Source: Streptomyces caelestis
GTDB lineage: Bacteria; Actinomycetota; Actinomycetes; Streptomycetales; Streptomycetaceae
DNA: 64,000 nucleotides
Direction of reading: 5' to 3'
NCBI RefSeq assembly: GCF_001279005.1
Contig: NZ_LGCN01000143.1
Location: 46,624-110,623, forward strand
Below are positions 1 to 9,610 of this stretch, piece by piece. The translations under genes and the position numbers were made by a program. Position 1 is the stretch's first letter. Each line of letters starts with the position of its first letter. The notes under the pieces are model-generated. The model made no database searches. It was not told the origin of the DNA and was given only the letters and a program-made list of their open reading frames with translations.

Positions 1-357
1 GACGACGAAGGCGAGCGCGGTGGCCACCGTCAGCTTGCTCAGCAGGAACGTGCCGCGCCGGGGGACGGCCGCCAGCGAGGCGCGGATCATGCCGGTGCTG
101 TACTCGTTCGACACCACCAGCACCCCGAACACGATCATCGCGAGCTGACCGAGGCTCATCCCCGCGAAGCTGATGAACGTCGGGTCGAAGGAGAGCCGCT
201 CCCGTGCGCCCAGGGTCTCGTACTCGTTCCTCGACAGCGCCGAGATCAGCATGCCGAGCGCGATGGTGACGACCACCGCCAGGGAGAGCGTCCACACGGT
301 GGACGCCACCGACCGGATCTTGGTCCACTCCGACCGGACGACCTGCGTCGCCGCCAT
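1..357 (-). CDS. ABC-2 type transporter permease (3' part outside the window)
   Basis: This is the N-terminal part (119 codons) of a membrane permease that runs off the left edge. Translation begins MAATQVVRSEWTKIRS at an ATG whose first base is 357, two bases after the TGA of the upstream ATPase gene, so the two are translated as one operon. An 'SEWTKIRS' opening, a hydrophobic segment at about residues 21-37 and a later stretch reading VSNEYSTGMIRASLAAVPRR are typical of ABC-2 permeases, where the NEYxxGxIR motif is conserved. Together with the ATPase it should form an exporter of unknown substrate. The remaining membrane segments lie outside the window. Confidence 0.85.
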   Translation of the reverse strand, partial: MAATQVVRSEWTKIRSVASTVWTLSLAVVVTIALGMLISALSRNEYETLGARERLSFDPTFISFAGMSLGQLAMIVFGVLVVSNEYSTGMIRASLAAVPRRGTFLLSKLTVATALAFVV

Positions 358-359
358 GC

Positions 360-1313
360 TCAGCCCCTCTTCCAGTCGTCGCCCCACCGCTGCGGGGGCG
401 CGGAGACGCCGGTGTGGGCGTGGTACTCCACCGACTGGGCGGTCAGCCGCATGAACGCCTCCTCCAGGGAGGCCTGCCGCGGGCTCAGCTCGTGCAGCAC
501 CAGCCGGTGCCGGGCCGCCAGCTCCCCGATGTACTCGGCCTTGGAGCCGTCCACCTCCAGCGACCCGTCGCCGCTCTCCACGGCGGTGATCCCGGCCTGG
601 TGCAGCACGTCGAGCAGCCGCTCGCGCTGCGGGCCGCGGATACGGACGTACGAGCGGGAGTTGCGCTCGATGAACTCGGCCATGGAGGTGTCGGCGAGCA
701 GCCGACCCTGGCCGATGACGACGAGGTGGTCGGCGGTCAGCGCCATCTCGCTCATCAGGTGGGAGGAGACGAAGACCGTACGGCCCTGGGCGGCGAGCGA
801 TTTCATCAGTGTGCGGATCCAGTGGATGCCCTCGGGGTCGAGGCCGTTGACCGGCTCGTCGAACATCAGGATCCGCGGGTCGCCGAGCAGCGCCGCCGCG
901 ATGCCGAGCCGCTGGCCCATGCCGAGCGAGAACCCCTTGGCCTTCTTCCGCGCCACCGCCGTCAGCCCGACCGTGTCCAGCACCTCGTGCACCCGCTGCC
1001 GCGGGAGGCCGTTGCTCTGCGCGAGGCACAGCAGGTGGTGGTAGGCGCTGCGGCCCGGGTGCACGCCCTTGGCCTCCAGCAGGGCGCCGATGCACGTCAG
1101 CGGGTCCTCGAGCCGGTCGTAGTGCGTGCCGTCGATCCGCACGTCCCCGGCGGTCGGGTGGTCCAGGCCCAGGATCATCCGCATGGTGGTCGACTTGCCG
1201 GCGCCGTTCGGGCCGAGGAAGCCCGTGACGATGCCCGGCCGGACGGTGAAGGTCAGACCGTCGACCGCCACCTTCTCGCCGTACCGCTTGGTCAGCCCCT
1301 CGAGCTCGATCAT
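360..1313 (-). CDS. ABC transporter ATP-binding protein
   Basis: A 317-residue cytoplasmic ATPase that powers the neighbouring ABC-2 permease. Walker A is GPNGAGKST at residues 34-42, the signature-like stretch is SLGMGQRLGIA, and Walker B with the D-loop is ILMFDEPVNGLDPEG, followed by the switch histidine in VSSH. The long C-terminal part after the nucleotide-binding domain is typical of drug- and lantibiotic-type exporters (CcmA/DrrA group). Start is the ATG at 1313; the gene stops 2 bases before the permease start. Substrate cannot be deduced from sequence. Confidence 0.92.
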   Translation of the reverse strand: MIELEGLTKRYGEKVAVDGLTFTVRPGIVTGFLGPNGAGKSTTMRMILGLDHPTAGDVRIDGTHYDRLEDPLTCIGALLEAKGVHPGRSAYHHLLCLAQSNGLPRQRVHEVLDTVGLTAVARKKAKGFSLGMGQRLGIAAALLGDPRILMFDEPVNGLDPEGIHWIRTLMKSLAAQGRTVFVSSHLMSEMALTADHLVVIGQGRLLADTSMAEFIERNSRSYVRIRGPQRERLLDVLHQAGITAVESGDGSLEVDGSKAEYIGELAARHRLVLHELSPRQASLEEAFMRLTAQSVEYHAHTGVSAPPQRWGDDWKRG

Positions 1314-1335
1314 GCGGCCACGCTAGAACGGGACA

Positions 1336-1367
1336 AAGCCCTCTGCCACCTCAGTGGCAGAGGGCTT
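1336..1367. terminator. Hairpin terminator downstream of filP
   Basis: A perfect 14-bp inverted repeat, AAGCCCTCTGCCAC with its complement, is separated by the four-base loop CTCA. It lies between the stop of filP (1388) and the start of the ABC ATPase, so it most likely ends the scy-filP transcripts. There is no long T run, which is common in Streptomyces terminators. Confidence 0.75.
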
Positions 1368-1387
1368 CGCCGATCCTTCGCCCGGTG

Positions 1388-2326
1388 TTACCGGGACTGC
1401 TGGGCCGGGACCCCGCGGGAGATCGGCTCGTCGTCGGTGGAGGGCGCACCGGTCGCGGCCACCGCGGCGCCCGTGAGCGTGGCGAGCATCTCGCGGACGT
1501 TCGTCAGCTGGGCGTTGATCGAGTCGCGGCGGTTGGTCAGCGCCGCCAGCTCGCGCTCGGATTCCGAACGGATCCGGTCGGCCTTGGCGTTGGCGTCGGC
1601 CACGATGTCCTCCGCCTGACGCTGGGCCGTCTCCACCGTCTGGCGGGCCCGGCGCTCGGCGTCGGTGCGCAGCTTCTCGGCCTCCAGCCGCAGCTGCTCC
1701 GCGCGGTGCTCGATCTCCGCGAGGCGCTTCTCGGCCTTCTGCTGGCGCGAGGCCAGGTCGCGCTCGGACTGCTCACGGCGCTTGGCGAGGTTCGTCTCGA
1801 AGTCGGCGGCGGCCTGCGCGGCCTTGGCGCGGGTCTCCTCGAAGAGGGCGTCCGCCTCCTCCCGCTTGGACTGCGCGTCCTTCTGCGCCTCGGAACGCAA
1901 CTGGGCGGCGTCGCCCTGGGCCTTCTCGACGATCCGCGCGCCCTCGTCCTCCGCCTTCGACTTGCGCTCGGCGGCGTACGACTCGGCGTCGTTGCGCACC
2001 TGCTGGGCGGCCGACTCGGCGAGCTCGCGGTGCTGCTCCGCCGCGCGCCGGGCCTCCTCGCGCAGTTCCTTCGCCTCCTCCTCGGCGAGGCGGAGGATCT
2101 TCTCCACGCGCGCGCCGAGACCCGCATACGACGGCTCGGCGTCGGTGACCTGGGCCTGGGCGTTCTGCGTCTCGAGATGGAGCTCCTCGATGCGCTTTTC
2201 CAGAGCGGTGATGCGGGCGAGAGCGCTGTCACGGTCGGAGACGAGCTTGGAGATACGTTCGTCCACCTGAGCGCGGTCGTACCCACGCCGCACAAGCTCG
2301 AAGCCGTAGGGGGAAGTGTCGCTCAT
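1388..2326 (-). CDS. filP: FilP, coiled-coil cytoskeletal protein
   Basis: A 312-residue, very charged protein (Ala/Glu/Arg/Gln-rich) that is coiled coil over almost its whole length. The N-terminus carries RRGYDRAQVDERI, which resembles the DivIVA-type membrane/pole-targeting start, and there are few prolines or glycines from residue 75 to 280. In S. coelicolor FilP forms intermediate-filament-like networks behind the hyphal tip and contributes to cell rigidity; older records call it a cellulose-binding protein. It lies 187 bases downstream of scy in the same direction, the order known for this pair. The 2327-2513 gap is less GC-rich than its surroundings and may hold a separate filP promoter. 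Confidence 0.9.
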   Translation of the reverse strand: MSDTSPYGFELVRRGYDRAQVDERISKLVSDRDSALARITALEKRIEELHLETQNAQAQVTDAEPSYAGLGARVEKILRLAEEEAKELREEARRAAEQHRELAESAAQQVRNDAESYAAERKSKAEDEGARIVEKAQGDAAQLRSEAQKDAQSKREEADALFEETRAKAAQAAADFETNLAKRREQSERDLASRQQKAEKRLAEIEHRAEQLRLEAEKLRTDAERRARQTVETAQRQAEDIVADANAKADRIRSESERELAALTNRRDSINAQLTNVREMLATLTGAAVAATGAPSTDDEPISRGVPAQQSR

Positions 2327-2513
2327 GGGGTTCCTGTCGAATGAGACCGGTGAGGTGATAGGTGGAATCCTAGGGGCCGAAGCGCTGTGTCATCGAGCGG
2401 ATGCACGTTTGATACGGAGAATGACACCCCTTTTGAGTGGCTCGCCGCTGGAAGACTTGCCAAAGCCATGATCAAAGCCCCCACCGTACAAGGGATTTCG
2501 TCCGCTTTGCCGG

Positions 2514-5500
2514 CTATTCCGCCGACTTGCCACCCGTACGGGTAGCACCCGCCCCGGCCCCCGCCTTGACCCCGTTGTCCTTGGCGCCTCCGGGCGCCTC
2601 GAAGGACTCCAACGCCTCCAGCACGTCCTGCACACGGGAGATCTCGGCGTTGATGTCCTCGCGGCGCCGCACCAGCACCTCCAGCTCGCGCTTGCCCTCC
2701 TCGACCGTGCGCCGCGCCTCCCGGACCGCCTCGGCCTTCAGCTCCTCGGCCTCCTTCACCAGGCGGGCCTTCTTCTGCTCGGCCTCCTTCAGCAGGCCCT
2801 CGGCCTTCTTCACGGCGGCGATGCGCACCTTGCCGGCCTCGGAGTTGGCCTCGGAGACGATCTCCTTGGCCTTCGCCTCCGCCTTGGCGAGCTGCTCCTC
2901 GGAGGCCTTGATGAGCGCGTCGCAGCGGTCGCCCGTCGACTTCATCGTCTCCGCCGCCTCACGGCGGGCCCGCTCGTGCAGCTCCTCGATCTCACGCGTG
3001 AGGCGGTCGCGCAGCTCCTCGGCGCGTTCCCTGATCTGCGTCGCGTCCCGGCGCGCGCCGACCAGCAGCTCGTCCGCGTCCGTACGGGCCCTCTCCACCC
3101 GGGAGTTGCCCTCGACGGTCGCCTCGGAGAGGATCCGTTCGGCCTCCTGCCGGGCCGCGCCGACCATCGTGTCCGCCTGCGACTCGGCCTCCGCCGTCGT
3201 CTTCAGCGCCTGCTGCTGCGCCTCGGTGAGCAGCTTGTCCGCCTCGGCGGCGGTCTCCGTGATGAGCGTGTCCACCTGCTCGGCCGCCTCGGAGCGCCGC
3301 TTGTTGGCGTCCTTGCGGGCCTCGTCCAGCGTCCGCTCGGCCTCCCCGCGCGCGGCGGACACCATCCGCTCGGCCTCCGACTCCGCGTCGGCCTTGACCC
3401 GCTCGGACTCCCGGCGGATCCGCTCCGCGTGCGCCTGCGCGGACCCGACCGCCTCCGCGGCCTCGGCCCGCAGCCGCTCCGCGTCCCCGGTGGCGTCCGC
3501 GATCAGCTTCTCCGCCGCGGACACCGACTCCGCGCGCACCCGCTCGGCCTCGGCGACCGTCTCCGTGCGCAGCCGGTCGGTATCCGCGACCGTCTCCTCG
3601 GTGAGGCGCTCCGCCTCACTGCGGGCCTCGGTGATGAGGGTGTCCGCCTGCGTCGCCGCGTCCGAACGGATCCGGTTGGCGTCCTCACGGGCGTCCGCCC
3701 GGGTACGGGCCGCGGCCTGCTCCGCCTCGGCGATCGCGTCCGACGCCTCCGTGCGCACCCGCTGGGCGTGCTCGGACACGTCCGCGCGGATCCGCTCGGC
3801 CTCCGTGATGGCCTCGGACACCGTCCGCTCGGCCAGCGCCTTCGCGGCCTCCGTCTCCTCCTGCGCATCGCGCCGCAGCCGGCCCGCGTCCTCGCTCGCC
3901 CGCTCCCGCTCCGCGTAGGCGTCGGCGCGGACCCGGTCCGCCTCCTCCTCGGCCTCGCGACGGGTGCGCTCCGCCACGTGCTCGGCGGCGCTGCGCAGCC
4001 CGGCGATCTCCTCCTGCGCCTGTTCGTGCAGCCCCGCGACGGAGTCCCGCACCTGCTGCGCGTGCTGCTCGGCCGCCGACACCGTCTCCGTGGCGCGCCG
4101 GTCCGCCTCCTCGACCAGCCGCACGGCCTCGGCCTGCGCCTCCTCCACGCGGGTGCGCGCCGACGCCAGCAGCTCCTCGCTCTGCTCGCGGGCCCGCTCG
4201 CGCTCCTGGTCGGCCTCCTGCCGGGCCGCGCCGAGGAGTTCCTCGGCCTCGCGGCGCCGCCGGGCGGCCTCCTCCTGCGCGGCGGCCAGCGTCTCGGACG
4301 CCTCCGTACCGATCCGCTCGGCGGCGGCCTGCGCCTCCGCGCGCATCCGGTCGGCGCTGTCCTGCGCCTCCGACTTCAGCCGCTCCGCCTCGGCCGCGGC
4401 CTCCGACCGCAGCCGTACGGCGACGGCCTCGCCCTCCGCACGGGACGCCGACGCGTCCGCGGCGGCCTCGTCCCGCAGCCGCTCGGCCTCCGCCTCCGCC
4501 TGCTGCCGCAGCGCACGGATCCGCTCGGCGGCCTCCGCGCGCAGCCGCTCGGTCTCCTCGGACGCCTCCCGGCGGATCCGGGCGGCCTCCTCGCGCGCGT
4601 CGCTCAGCGCCTGCTCGGCCGCGGCGAGCCGCTCCTCGGCCTCCGCGTGCCGCCGCGTCAGCTCCGCGGCGGCCTGCGCGCGACGGGCCTCCACGGCCCG
4701 CTCGGTCTCCTCGCGCAGCTCGCGCGCGGCCCGCTCGGCGTCCTCCTTGAGCGCGTCGGCCTGCTCGACGACCTCCGCGCGGTGCCGCTCGGCCTCCTGG
4801 CGGGTGCGCTCCAGGGTCTCCTCGGCCTGCCGGCGCAGCGTCGTGGCGCGCTCGATGGCCTCGGTGCGGACCTTCTCGCTGTCGCCCTGCGCGGTGGAGC
4901 GCAGCTCGTCGGCGTCCGCCTTCGCCTTGGCGAGCAGCTCCTCGGCGGACTTCGCCGCCTCCTCGATCTGCGCCACGGCCTCCTTGCGGGCCTCCGCGCG
5001 GATCTTCTCGCCCTCGGCGACCGCGTCGGCGCGCAGCTGCTCGGCCTCGCCGCGCAGCCGACGGGCCTCCTCCTGCAGCTCGACCGTCTTGGCGCGGTAC
5101 TCCTTGGTGTCGTCCTTCGCCGCGCCCTTGAGCTGTTCGGCGATGTCGTGCGCCTCGGCGCGCAGCCGGTCCGCCTCGGCCTCGGCCTCCCCGCGGATCC
5201 GCTCGGCCTCCTCGGCCGCCGCCCTGGTGGTCCGCTTGGCCTCCTCCGACGCCTTGTTGAGCACCTCCTCGGCGGTCCTGGCCGCCTTGGACAGCTGCGT
5301 CGCGGACTCCTCCGCGGTGACCGCGCGGGCCTTCTCGGCGGCCTCGGCGACGATCTTCTCGGCCTCCGCGCGGGCGTCCGCGACCAGCTGCTCGGCATCC
5401 GCCTTGGTGGCCTCCGCCTCCTTGGTGGCCTCGCCGACCAGCCGCGCCACCTGCTCCTTGGCGGTCCGCGTACGGGTCTCGTTGGCGGACTCGGCGGAGG

Positions 5501-6392
5501 CGAGCGCCTTCGCGGCGGACTCCTTCGCCTCGGCGAGCACCTTCTCCGCCTCGGCACGGGCCTCGCGCAGCGCGGACTCGGCCTGGGACATCCGCTCCTC
5601 GGCGGCCCGGCCGAGCTCCTGCGCCCGACGGCGCGCGGACTCCGACTCGCTGGCCGTGGACGTCCGCAGCTGCTCGGCGTGGTCGGTGGCCTCCTGGGCC
5701 TGCGTCGAGGCGGCGTTCAGCAGCCGCTCGGCGTCCGCGCGGGCGCGACGCAGGATCTGCTCGGCCTCCGCGCGGGCCGCCTCGGCGTCGCCCTGCAGCC
5801 GCTGCCGGGCCTCGGCCGTCAGCCGCTCGGCCTCCGCGCGGGCGGCGGCCAGGGCCTGCTCGGCCTCCGCGCGGGACTCGTCGAGCAGCCGGCGGGCCTG
5901 CTGCTCGGTGCGGGCCCGCAGCTGCTCAGCCCAGGCCACGTTCTCGTTGACGTGCGACTCGACGGTCTGCCGGCGCTCCGCCAGCTCCTGGTCGAGCTGC
6001 TGGCGCCGCGTCACCGCCTCCTGGTGCAGCTCCGCCTGGAGCCGGGCCGCCTGCTCCGCGTGCTCCTGGAGGATCCGCTGGGTCTGCGCCCGCGCCTGGC
6101 TCAGCTCCCGCTCGGCGTCCGCGCGCAGCTGGTCGGCCTGCAGCTGCGCGTTGCGCAGCAACTGCTCGGCCTGATAGCCGAGGTCACCGCCGTCGTACGC
6201 GGGCCGGGACATGATGGTGCGCCGCGCCTCGTGCAGCTTGGCGCGCAGCACCTCGACCTGGTAGCCGAGGTCATCGGCGTGCTGGATCGCCTTTTCCCGC
6301 TCGGTCTTCAGCCGCTTCATCTCGGCTTCGAACCGAGAGAGGTGGTCGACGTCAGCCGCCGGCTCTCGCTCCTGGCTCTCGTAGCCCCGCAC
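2514..6392 (-). CDS. scy: Scy, polarized growth scaffold coiled-coil protein
   Basis: About 1292 residues, nearly all coiled coil with regularly spaced Ala-Glu-Ala-Glu-Arg-Leu blocks. Scy is the Streptomyces tip-organising centre scaffold that recruits DivIVA, FilP and ParA; the family was described as having 51-residue repeat coiled coils. The frame is open further upstream (to 6572), but the preferred start is the GTG at 6392, giving MRGYESQEREPAAD; the extra upstream residues are Arg/Gly/Pro-rich and look untranslated. A second possible start is the ATG at 6443. The C-terminus is Gly/Ala-rich. Strong periodicity leaves long false reading frames on the other strand. Confidence 0.92.
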   Translation of the reverse strand: MRGYESQEREPAADVDHLSRFEAEMKRLKTEREKAIQHADDLGYQVEVLRAKLHEARRTIMSRPAYDGGDLGYQAEQLLRNAQLQADQLRADAERELSQARAQTQRILQEHAEQAARLQAELHQEAVTRRQQLDQELAERRQTVESHVNENVAWAEQLRARTEQQARRLLDESRAEAEQALAAARAEAERLTAEARQRLQGDAEAARAEAEQILRRARADAERLLNAASTQAQEATDHAEQLRTSTASESESARRRAQELGRAAEERMSQAESALREARAEAEKVLAEAKESAAKALASAESANETRTRTAKEQVARLVGEATKEAEATKADAEQLVADARAEAEKIVAEAAEKARAVTAEESATQLSKAARTAEEVLNKASEEAKRTTRAAAEEAERIRGEAEAEADRLRAEAHDIAEQLKGAAKDDTKEYRAKTVELQEEARRLRGEAEQLRADAVAEGEKIRAEARKEAVAQIEEAAKSAEELLAKAKADADELRSTAQGDSEKVRTEAIERATTLRRQAEETLERTRQEAERHRAEVVEQADALKEDAERAARELREETERAVEARRAQAAAELTRRHAEAEERLAAAEQALSDAREEAARIRREASEETERLRAEAAERIRALRQQAEAEAERLRDEAAADASASRAEGEAVAVRLRSEAAAEAERLKSEAQDSADRMRAEAQAAAERIGTEASETLAAAQEEAARRRREAEELLGAARQEADQERERAREQSEELLASARTRVEEAQAEAVRLVEEADRRATETVSAAEQHAQQVRDSVAGLHEQAQEEIAGLRSAAEHVAERTRREAEEEADRVRADAYAERERASEDAGRLRRDAQEETEAAKALAERTVSEAITEAERIRADVSEHAQRVRTEASDAIAEAEQAAARTRADAREDANRIRSDAATQADTLITEARSEAERLTEETVADTDRLRTETVAEAERVRAESVSAAEKLIADATGDAERLRAEAAEAVGSAQAHAERIRRESERVKADAESEAERMVSAARGEAERTLDEARKDANKRRSEAAEQVDTLITETAAEADKLLTEAQQQALKTTAEAESQADTMVGAARQEAERILSEATVEGNSRVERARTDADELLVGARRDATQIRERAEELRDRLTREIEELHERARREAAETMKSTGDRCDALIKASEEQLAKAEAKAKEIVSEANSEAGKVRIAAVKKAEGLLKEAEQKKARLVKEAEELKAEAVREARRTVEEGKRELEVLVRRREDINAEISRVQDVLEALESFEAPGGAKDNGVKAGAGAGATRTGGKSAE

Positions 6393-6620
6393 TGCGCGGT
6401 CCCATCCGTCCCCTGGTCGCAAGTCTGGCCGAGCTCCGTCCATCCGCCGAACGGGGCCCCCGGGGAATGGTGTCAGATCAACGGCGGAGCATGGGCTGCC
6501 GCCCCGCGCTCGCCCCCCGAAACCCGGACCCCGGCGATCCCGCCGCCGGAGACGACGGGACTGGGTCACCACGCATGAGCGGCGACCGGACCCAACCCTA
6601 CCGGCCCTTATGTACGTGGG

Positions 6621-7061
6621 TCAGTGCTCGGACGACTCAACGGGCGCCGAAGTGACCAGTTCTGTCAGTACGCCATGGCAGTCCTTGGGGTGCAGGAAGG
6701 TGATTCGTGACCCCATGGAGCCGCGCCGGGGCTCTTCGTACAGAACGCGTACGCCCTTGCCCTTGATGTCGGCGGCCTCCGCGTCCACGTCCGCCGTGCC
6801 GAAAGCGATGTGGTGGACGCCCTCCCCGTTCTTCGCCAGCCACTTGGCGACGGTGGAGTCCTCCCGGGTCGGCTCCAGCAGCTGCAGGTAGGAGGCCCCG
6901 CCGTCGGAGGTGTCGTTGATCTTGAGCATGGCCTCGCGCACGCCCTGCTCCTCGTTGACCTCGGAGTGGAACACCTCGAAGCCGTAGGTGGCCCGGTAGA
7001 ACTCGACGGTCCTGTCGAGGTCGAAGCAGGCGATCCCGATGTGGTCGATTCGCGTCAGCAT
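6621..7061 (-). CDS. mce: Methylmalonyl-CoA epimerase
   Basis: A 146-residue glyoxalase/VOC-fold metalloenzyme that interconverts (S)- and (R)-methylmalonyl-CoA, linking propionyl-CoA carboxylation to methylmalonyl-CoA mutase. It opens MLTRIDHIGIACFDLD; His7 and the later VHHIAF histidine and the final TELV glutamate fit the metal ligands of the family. Length is normal for the family. It is divergent from the thiolase gene (147-base gap), and the MeaB-type GTPase next door supports an acyl-CoA role. Confidence 0.93.
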   Translation of the reverse strand: MLTRIDHIGIACFDLDRTVEFYRATYGFEVFHSEVNEEQGVREAMLKINDTSDGGASYLQLLEPTREDSTVAKWLAKNGEGVHHIAFGTADVDAEAADIKGKGVRVLYEEPRRGSMGSRITFLHPKDCHGVLTELVTSAPVESSEH

Positions 7062-7208
7062 GGATTCAGTGCAGCGCTCCCGCGGTGGTTACGCAACGTG
7101 CGCGCGATCACACCGAAAGGCCGATGACGTGGTCCACCGCACGTCAGTACATTCGAAGTAAACCCTCGTTCACTCCTCGGCTGTGCAGCCGGAAGGGGAC
7201 CGCAGCTC

Positions 7209-8450
7209 ATGACTTCCGCATCATCCGCAGCATCTGCATCATCCACATCTTCCGCGGCGAACGGCACGACGTCCGTCATCGTCGCGGGCGCCCGCACCCC
7301 CATGGGCCGGCTGCTCGGCTCGCTGAAGTCCTTCTCCGGAGCCGACCTCGGCGGCTTCGCGATCAAGGCCGCCCTCGACCGTGCGGGGATCGGTGGCGAC
7401 CAGGTCCAGTACGTGATCATGGGGCAGGTGCTCCAGGCCGGGGCGGGGCAGATCCCGGCCCGCCAGGCCGCCGTCAAGGCCGGCATCCCGATGAACGTCC
7501 CGGCGCTCACCGTCAACAAGGTGTGCCTCTCCGGCCTCGACGCCATCGCGCTCGCGGACCAGCTGATCCGCGCGGGTGAATTCGACGTGGTCGTCGCCGG
7601 CGGCCAGGAGTCCATGACCAACGCCCCGCACCTGCTGCCGAAGTCCCGCGAGGGCTTCAAGTACGGCGCGGTGCAGATGCTCGACGCCATGGCGCACGAC
7701 GGTCTGACCGACTCCTTCGAGAACATCGCCATGGGCGAGTCCACCGAGAAGCACAACACCCGCCTCGGCATCGCCCGCCCCGAGCAGGACGAGATCGCCG
7801 CCCTCTCCCACCAGCGGGCCGCCGCCGCGCAGAAGAACGGCGTCTTCGAGGCCGAGATCACCCCGGTCGAGATCCCGCAGCGCAAGGGCGACCCGGTCCT
7901 GTTCAGCAAGGACGAGGGCATCCGCGGCGACACCACCGCCGAGTCCCTCGGCAGGCTGCGTCCGGCGTTCGCCGAGGACGGCACCATCACCGCCGGCTCC
8001 TCCTCGCAGATCTCGGACGGCGCGGCGGCCGTGGTCGTGATGAGCAAGGCCAGGGCGCAGGAACTGGGCCTGGACTGGATCGCCGAGATCGGCGCCCACG
8101 GCAACGTGGCCGGACCCGACAACTCCCTCCAGTCGCAGCCGTCCAACGCGATCCGGCACGCGCTGAAGAAGGAGGGCCTGGAGGTCTCCGACCTCGACCT
8201 CGTCGAGATCAACGAGGCCTTCGCCGCGGTCGCCGTGCAGTCAATGAAGGACCTCGGCGTTTCCACCGAAAAGGTGAACGTCAACGGCGGCGCCATCGCG
8301 CTGGGTCACCCGATCGGGATGTCCGGCGCCCGGCTCGTGCTGCACCTCGCCCTGGAGCTGAAGCGGCGCGGCGGCGGCATCGGCGCGGCGGCGCTGTGCG
8401 GCGGCGGCGGCCAGGGCGACGCGCTGATCGTGCGGGTCCCCAAGGCCTGA
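7209..8450 (+). CDS. Acetyl-CoA acetyltransferase (thiolase)
   Basis: A 413-residue biosynthetic-type thiolase that condenses two acetyl-CoA to acetoacetyl-CoA or cleaves it. The acyl-accepting cysteine is Cys106 in [11 protein letters not shown]; His367 in [11 protein letters not shown] and Cys397 in CGGGGQGD complete the active site. The first 20 residues (Ser/Ala/Thr-rich) precede the conserved start of the fold at [11 protein letters not shown] and are probably a non-essential extension. A GGAAGGGGA-type ribosome site lies just upstream of the ATG. It is followed after 40 bases by the MeaB gene and probably shares its transcript. Acetoacetyl-CoA here could feed butyryl-CoA and ethylmalonyl-CoA metabolism. 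Confidence 0.93.
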   Translation: MTSASSAASASSTSSAANGTTSVIVAGARTPMGRLLGSLKSFSGADLGGFAIKAALDRAGIGGDQVQYVIMGQVLQAGAGQIPARQAAVKAGIPMNVPALTVNKVCLSGLDAIALADQLIRAGEFDVVVAGGQESMTNAPHLLPKSREGFKYGAVQMLDAMAHDGLTDSFENIAMGESTEKHNTRLGIARPEQDEIAALSHQRAAAAQKNGVFEAEITPVEIPQRKGDPVLFSKDEGIRGDTTAESLGRLRPAFAEDGTITAGSSSQISDGAAAVVVMSKARAQELGLDWIAEIGAHGNVAGPDNSLQSQPSNAIRHALKKEGLEVSDLDLVEINEAFAAVAVQSMKDLGVSTEKVNVNGGAIALGHPIGMSGARLVLHLALELKRRGGGIGAAALCGGGGQGDALIVRVPKA

Positions 8451-8490
8451 GCCGGGTTGTGCCGATTTCCCTCTCGTGAACGGAGCTGTG

Positions 8491-9447
8491 ATGCAGGACG
8501 TCTCCTCGCTGGTCGCCCAGGCCAGGGACGGCAGGCCGCGGGCCGTGGCCCGGCTGATCTCCCTGGTGGAGGGGGCGTCCCCGCAGCTCAGGGAGGTTAT
8601 GGCGGCCCTGGCGCCGCTCACCGGGAACGCGTACGTGGTCGGCCTCACCGGCTCCCCGGGCGTCGGCAAGTCGACGTCCACCTCGGCCCTGGTGACCGCG
8701 TACCGCAAACAGGGCAAGCGGGTCGGCGTCCTGGCCGTCGACCCGTCCTCCCCCTTCTCCGGCGGCGCCCTGCTCGGCGACCGCGTCCGCATGTCGGAGC
8801 ACGCCTCCGACCCCGGCGTCTACATCCGTTCCATGGCCACCCGCGGTCACCTGGGCGGCCTCGCGTGGGCCGCCCCGCAGGCCATCCGCGTCCTGGACGC
8901 GGCGGGCTGCGACGTGGTCCTGGTCGAGACGGTGGGCGTGGGCCAGTCGGAGGTGGAGATCGCCTCCCAGGCCGACACGTCGGTGGTGCTGCTGGCACCC
9001 GGCATGGGCGACGGCATCCAGGCCGCCAAGGCCGGGATCCTGGAGATCGGCGACGTCTACGTCGTCAACAAGGCCGACCGCGACGGCGCCGACGCCACCG
9101 CCCGCGAGCTGAACCACATGCTGGGCCTCGGCGAGTCCCGCGCCCCCGGCGACTGGCGCCCCCCGATCGTCAAGACGGTCGCCGCGCGCCAGGAGGGCGT
9201 CGACGAGGTCGTCGAGGCCCTGGAGAAGCACCGGGCCTGGATGGAGGAGCATGGTGTCCTGACGGCCCGCCGCCTGGCCCGCGCCTCCCGCGAGGTCGAG
9301 ACCATCGCGGTCACGGCCCTGCGCGAACGCATCGGCGACCTCCACGGCGACCGCCGCCTGGACGCCCTGGCCGAACGCATCATCGCCGGCGACCTGGACC
9401 CGTACCGGGCGGCGGACGAACTGGTGGCGGGGCTGACACGGGGCTGA
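8491..9447 (+). CDS. meaB: MeaB/ArgK-type G-protein chaperone of acyl-CoA mutases
   Basis: A 318-residue SIMIBI-class GTPase that protects and reloads B12-dependent mutases. Walker A is GSPGVGKST at residues 54-62; the AVDPSSPFSGGALLGDR stretch, the ETVGVGQSE switch and the NKAD base-recognition motif are all present. The ATG at 8491 was chosen because GGAG lies 5 bases upstream; an in-frame GTG at 8476 would add five residues. It sits with epimerase and thiolase, and the matching mutase may be the isobutyryl-CoA mutase large subunit 8 kb away or a methylmalonyl-CoA mutase elsewhere. Confidence 0.92.
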   Translation: MQDVSSLVAQARDGRPRAVARLISLVEGASPQLREVMAALAPLTGNAYVVGLTGSPGVGKSTSTSALVTAYRKQGKRVGVLAVDPSSPFSGGALLGDRVRMSEHASDPGVYIRSMATRGHLGGLAWAAPQAIRVLDAAGCDVVLVETVGVGQSEVEIASQADTSVVLLAPGMGDGIQAAKAGILEIGDVYVVNKADRDGADATARELNHMLGLGESRAPGDWRPPIVKTVAARQEGVDEVVEALEKHRAWMEEHGVLTARRLARASREVETIAVTALRERIGDLHGDRRLDALAERIIAGDLDPYRAADELVAGLTRG

Positions 9448-9453
9448 CTTCTC

Positions 9454-9560
9454 AGTCCGTCCGGCACCACCAGCCCGTCCGGCGTCAACCAGCCCGTCCG
9501 GCGCTTGAGGACAAGGCCCGCAGGGCCGAAGGGGGGTCCGGGGGCGCAGCCCCCGGGGAC
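9454..9560. repeat. Streptomyces GC-rich intergenic repeat element
   Basis: Three successive 18-22 base units beginning AGTCCGTCCGGC or AGCCCGTCCGGC (starting at 9454, 9472 and 9491) run into GCTTGAGGAC and then a hairpin of GGGGGC-GCA-GCCCCC type near 9540-9556. This arrangement (CCCGTCCGGCG-TTGAGGAC followed by GGGGGCGCAGCCCCC) recurs between genes throughout Streptomyces chromosomes. It lies between two convergent genes and may also serve as a terminator. Confidence 0.75.
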
Positions 9561-9610
9561 GGGGAGGGAAGGGGCGGCGGGGGCGAAAACCCTCAACGCC
9601 CGCCCCCCGC

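Noticed and set aside
2976..6578. 1200-codon open frame on the + strand opposite scy
   Set aside because: It mirrors the coiled-coil codon pattern (Leu/Arg/Gly runs), has no ribosome site or domain, and is antisense to a well-supported gene.
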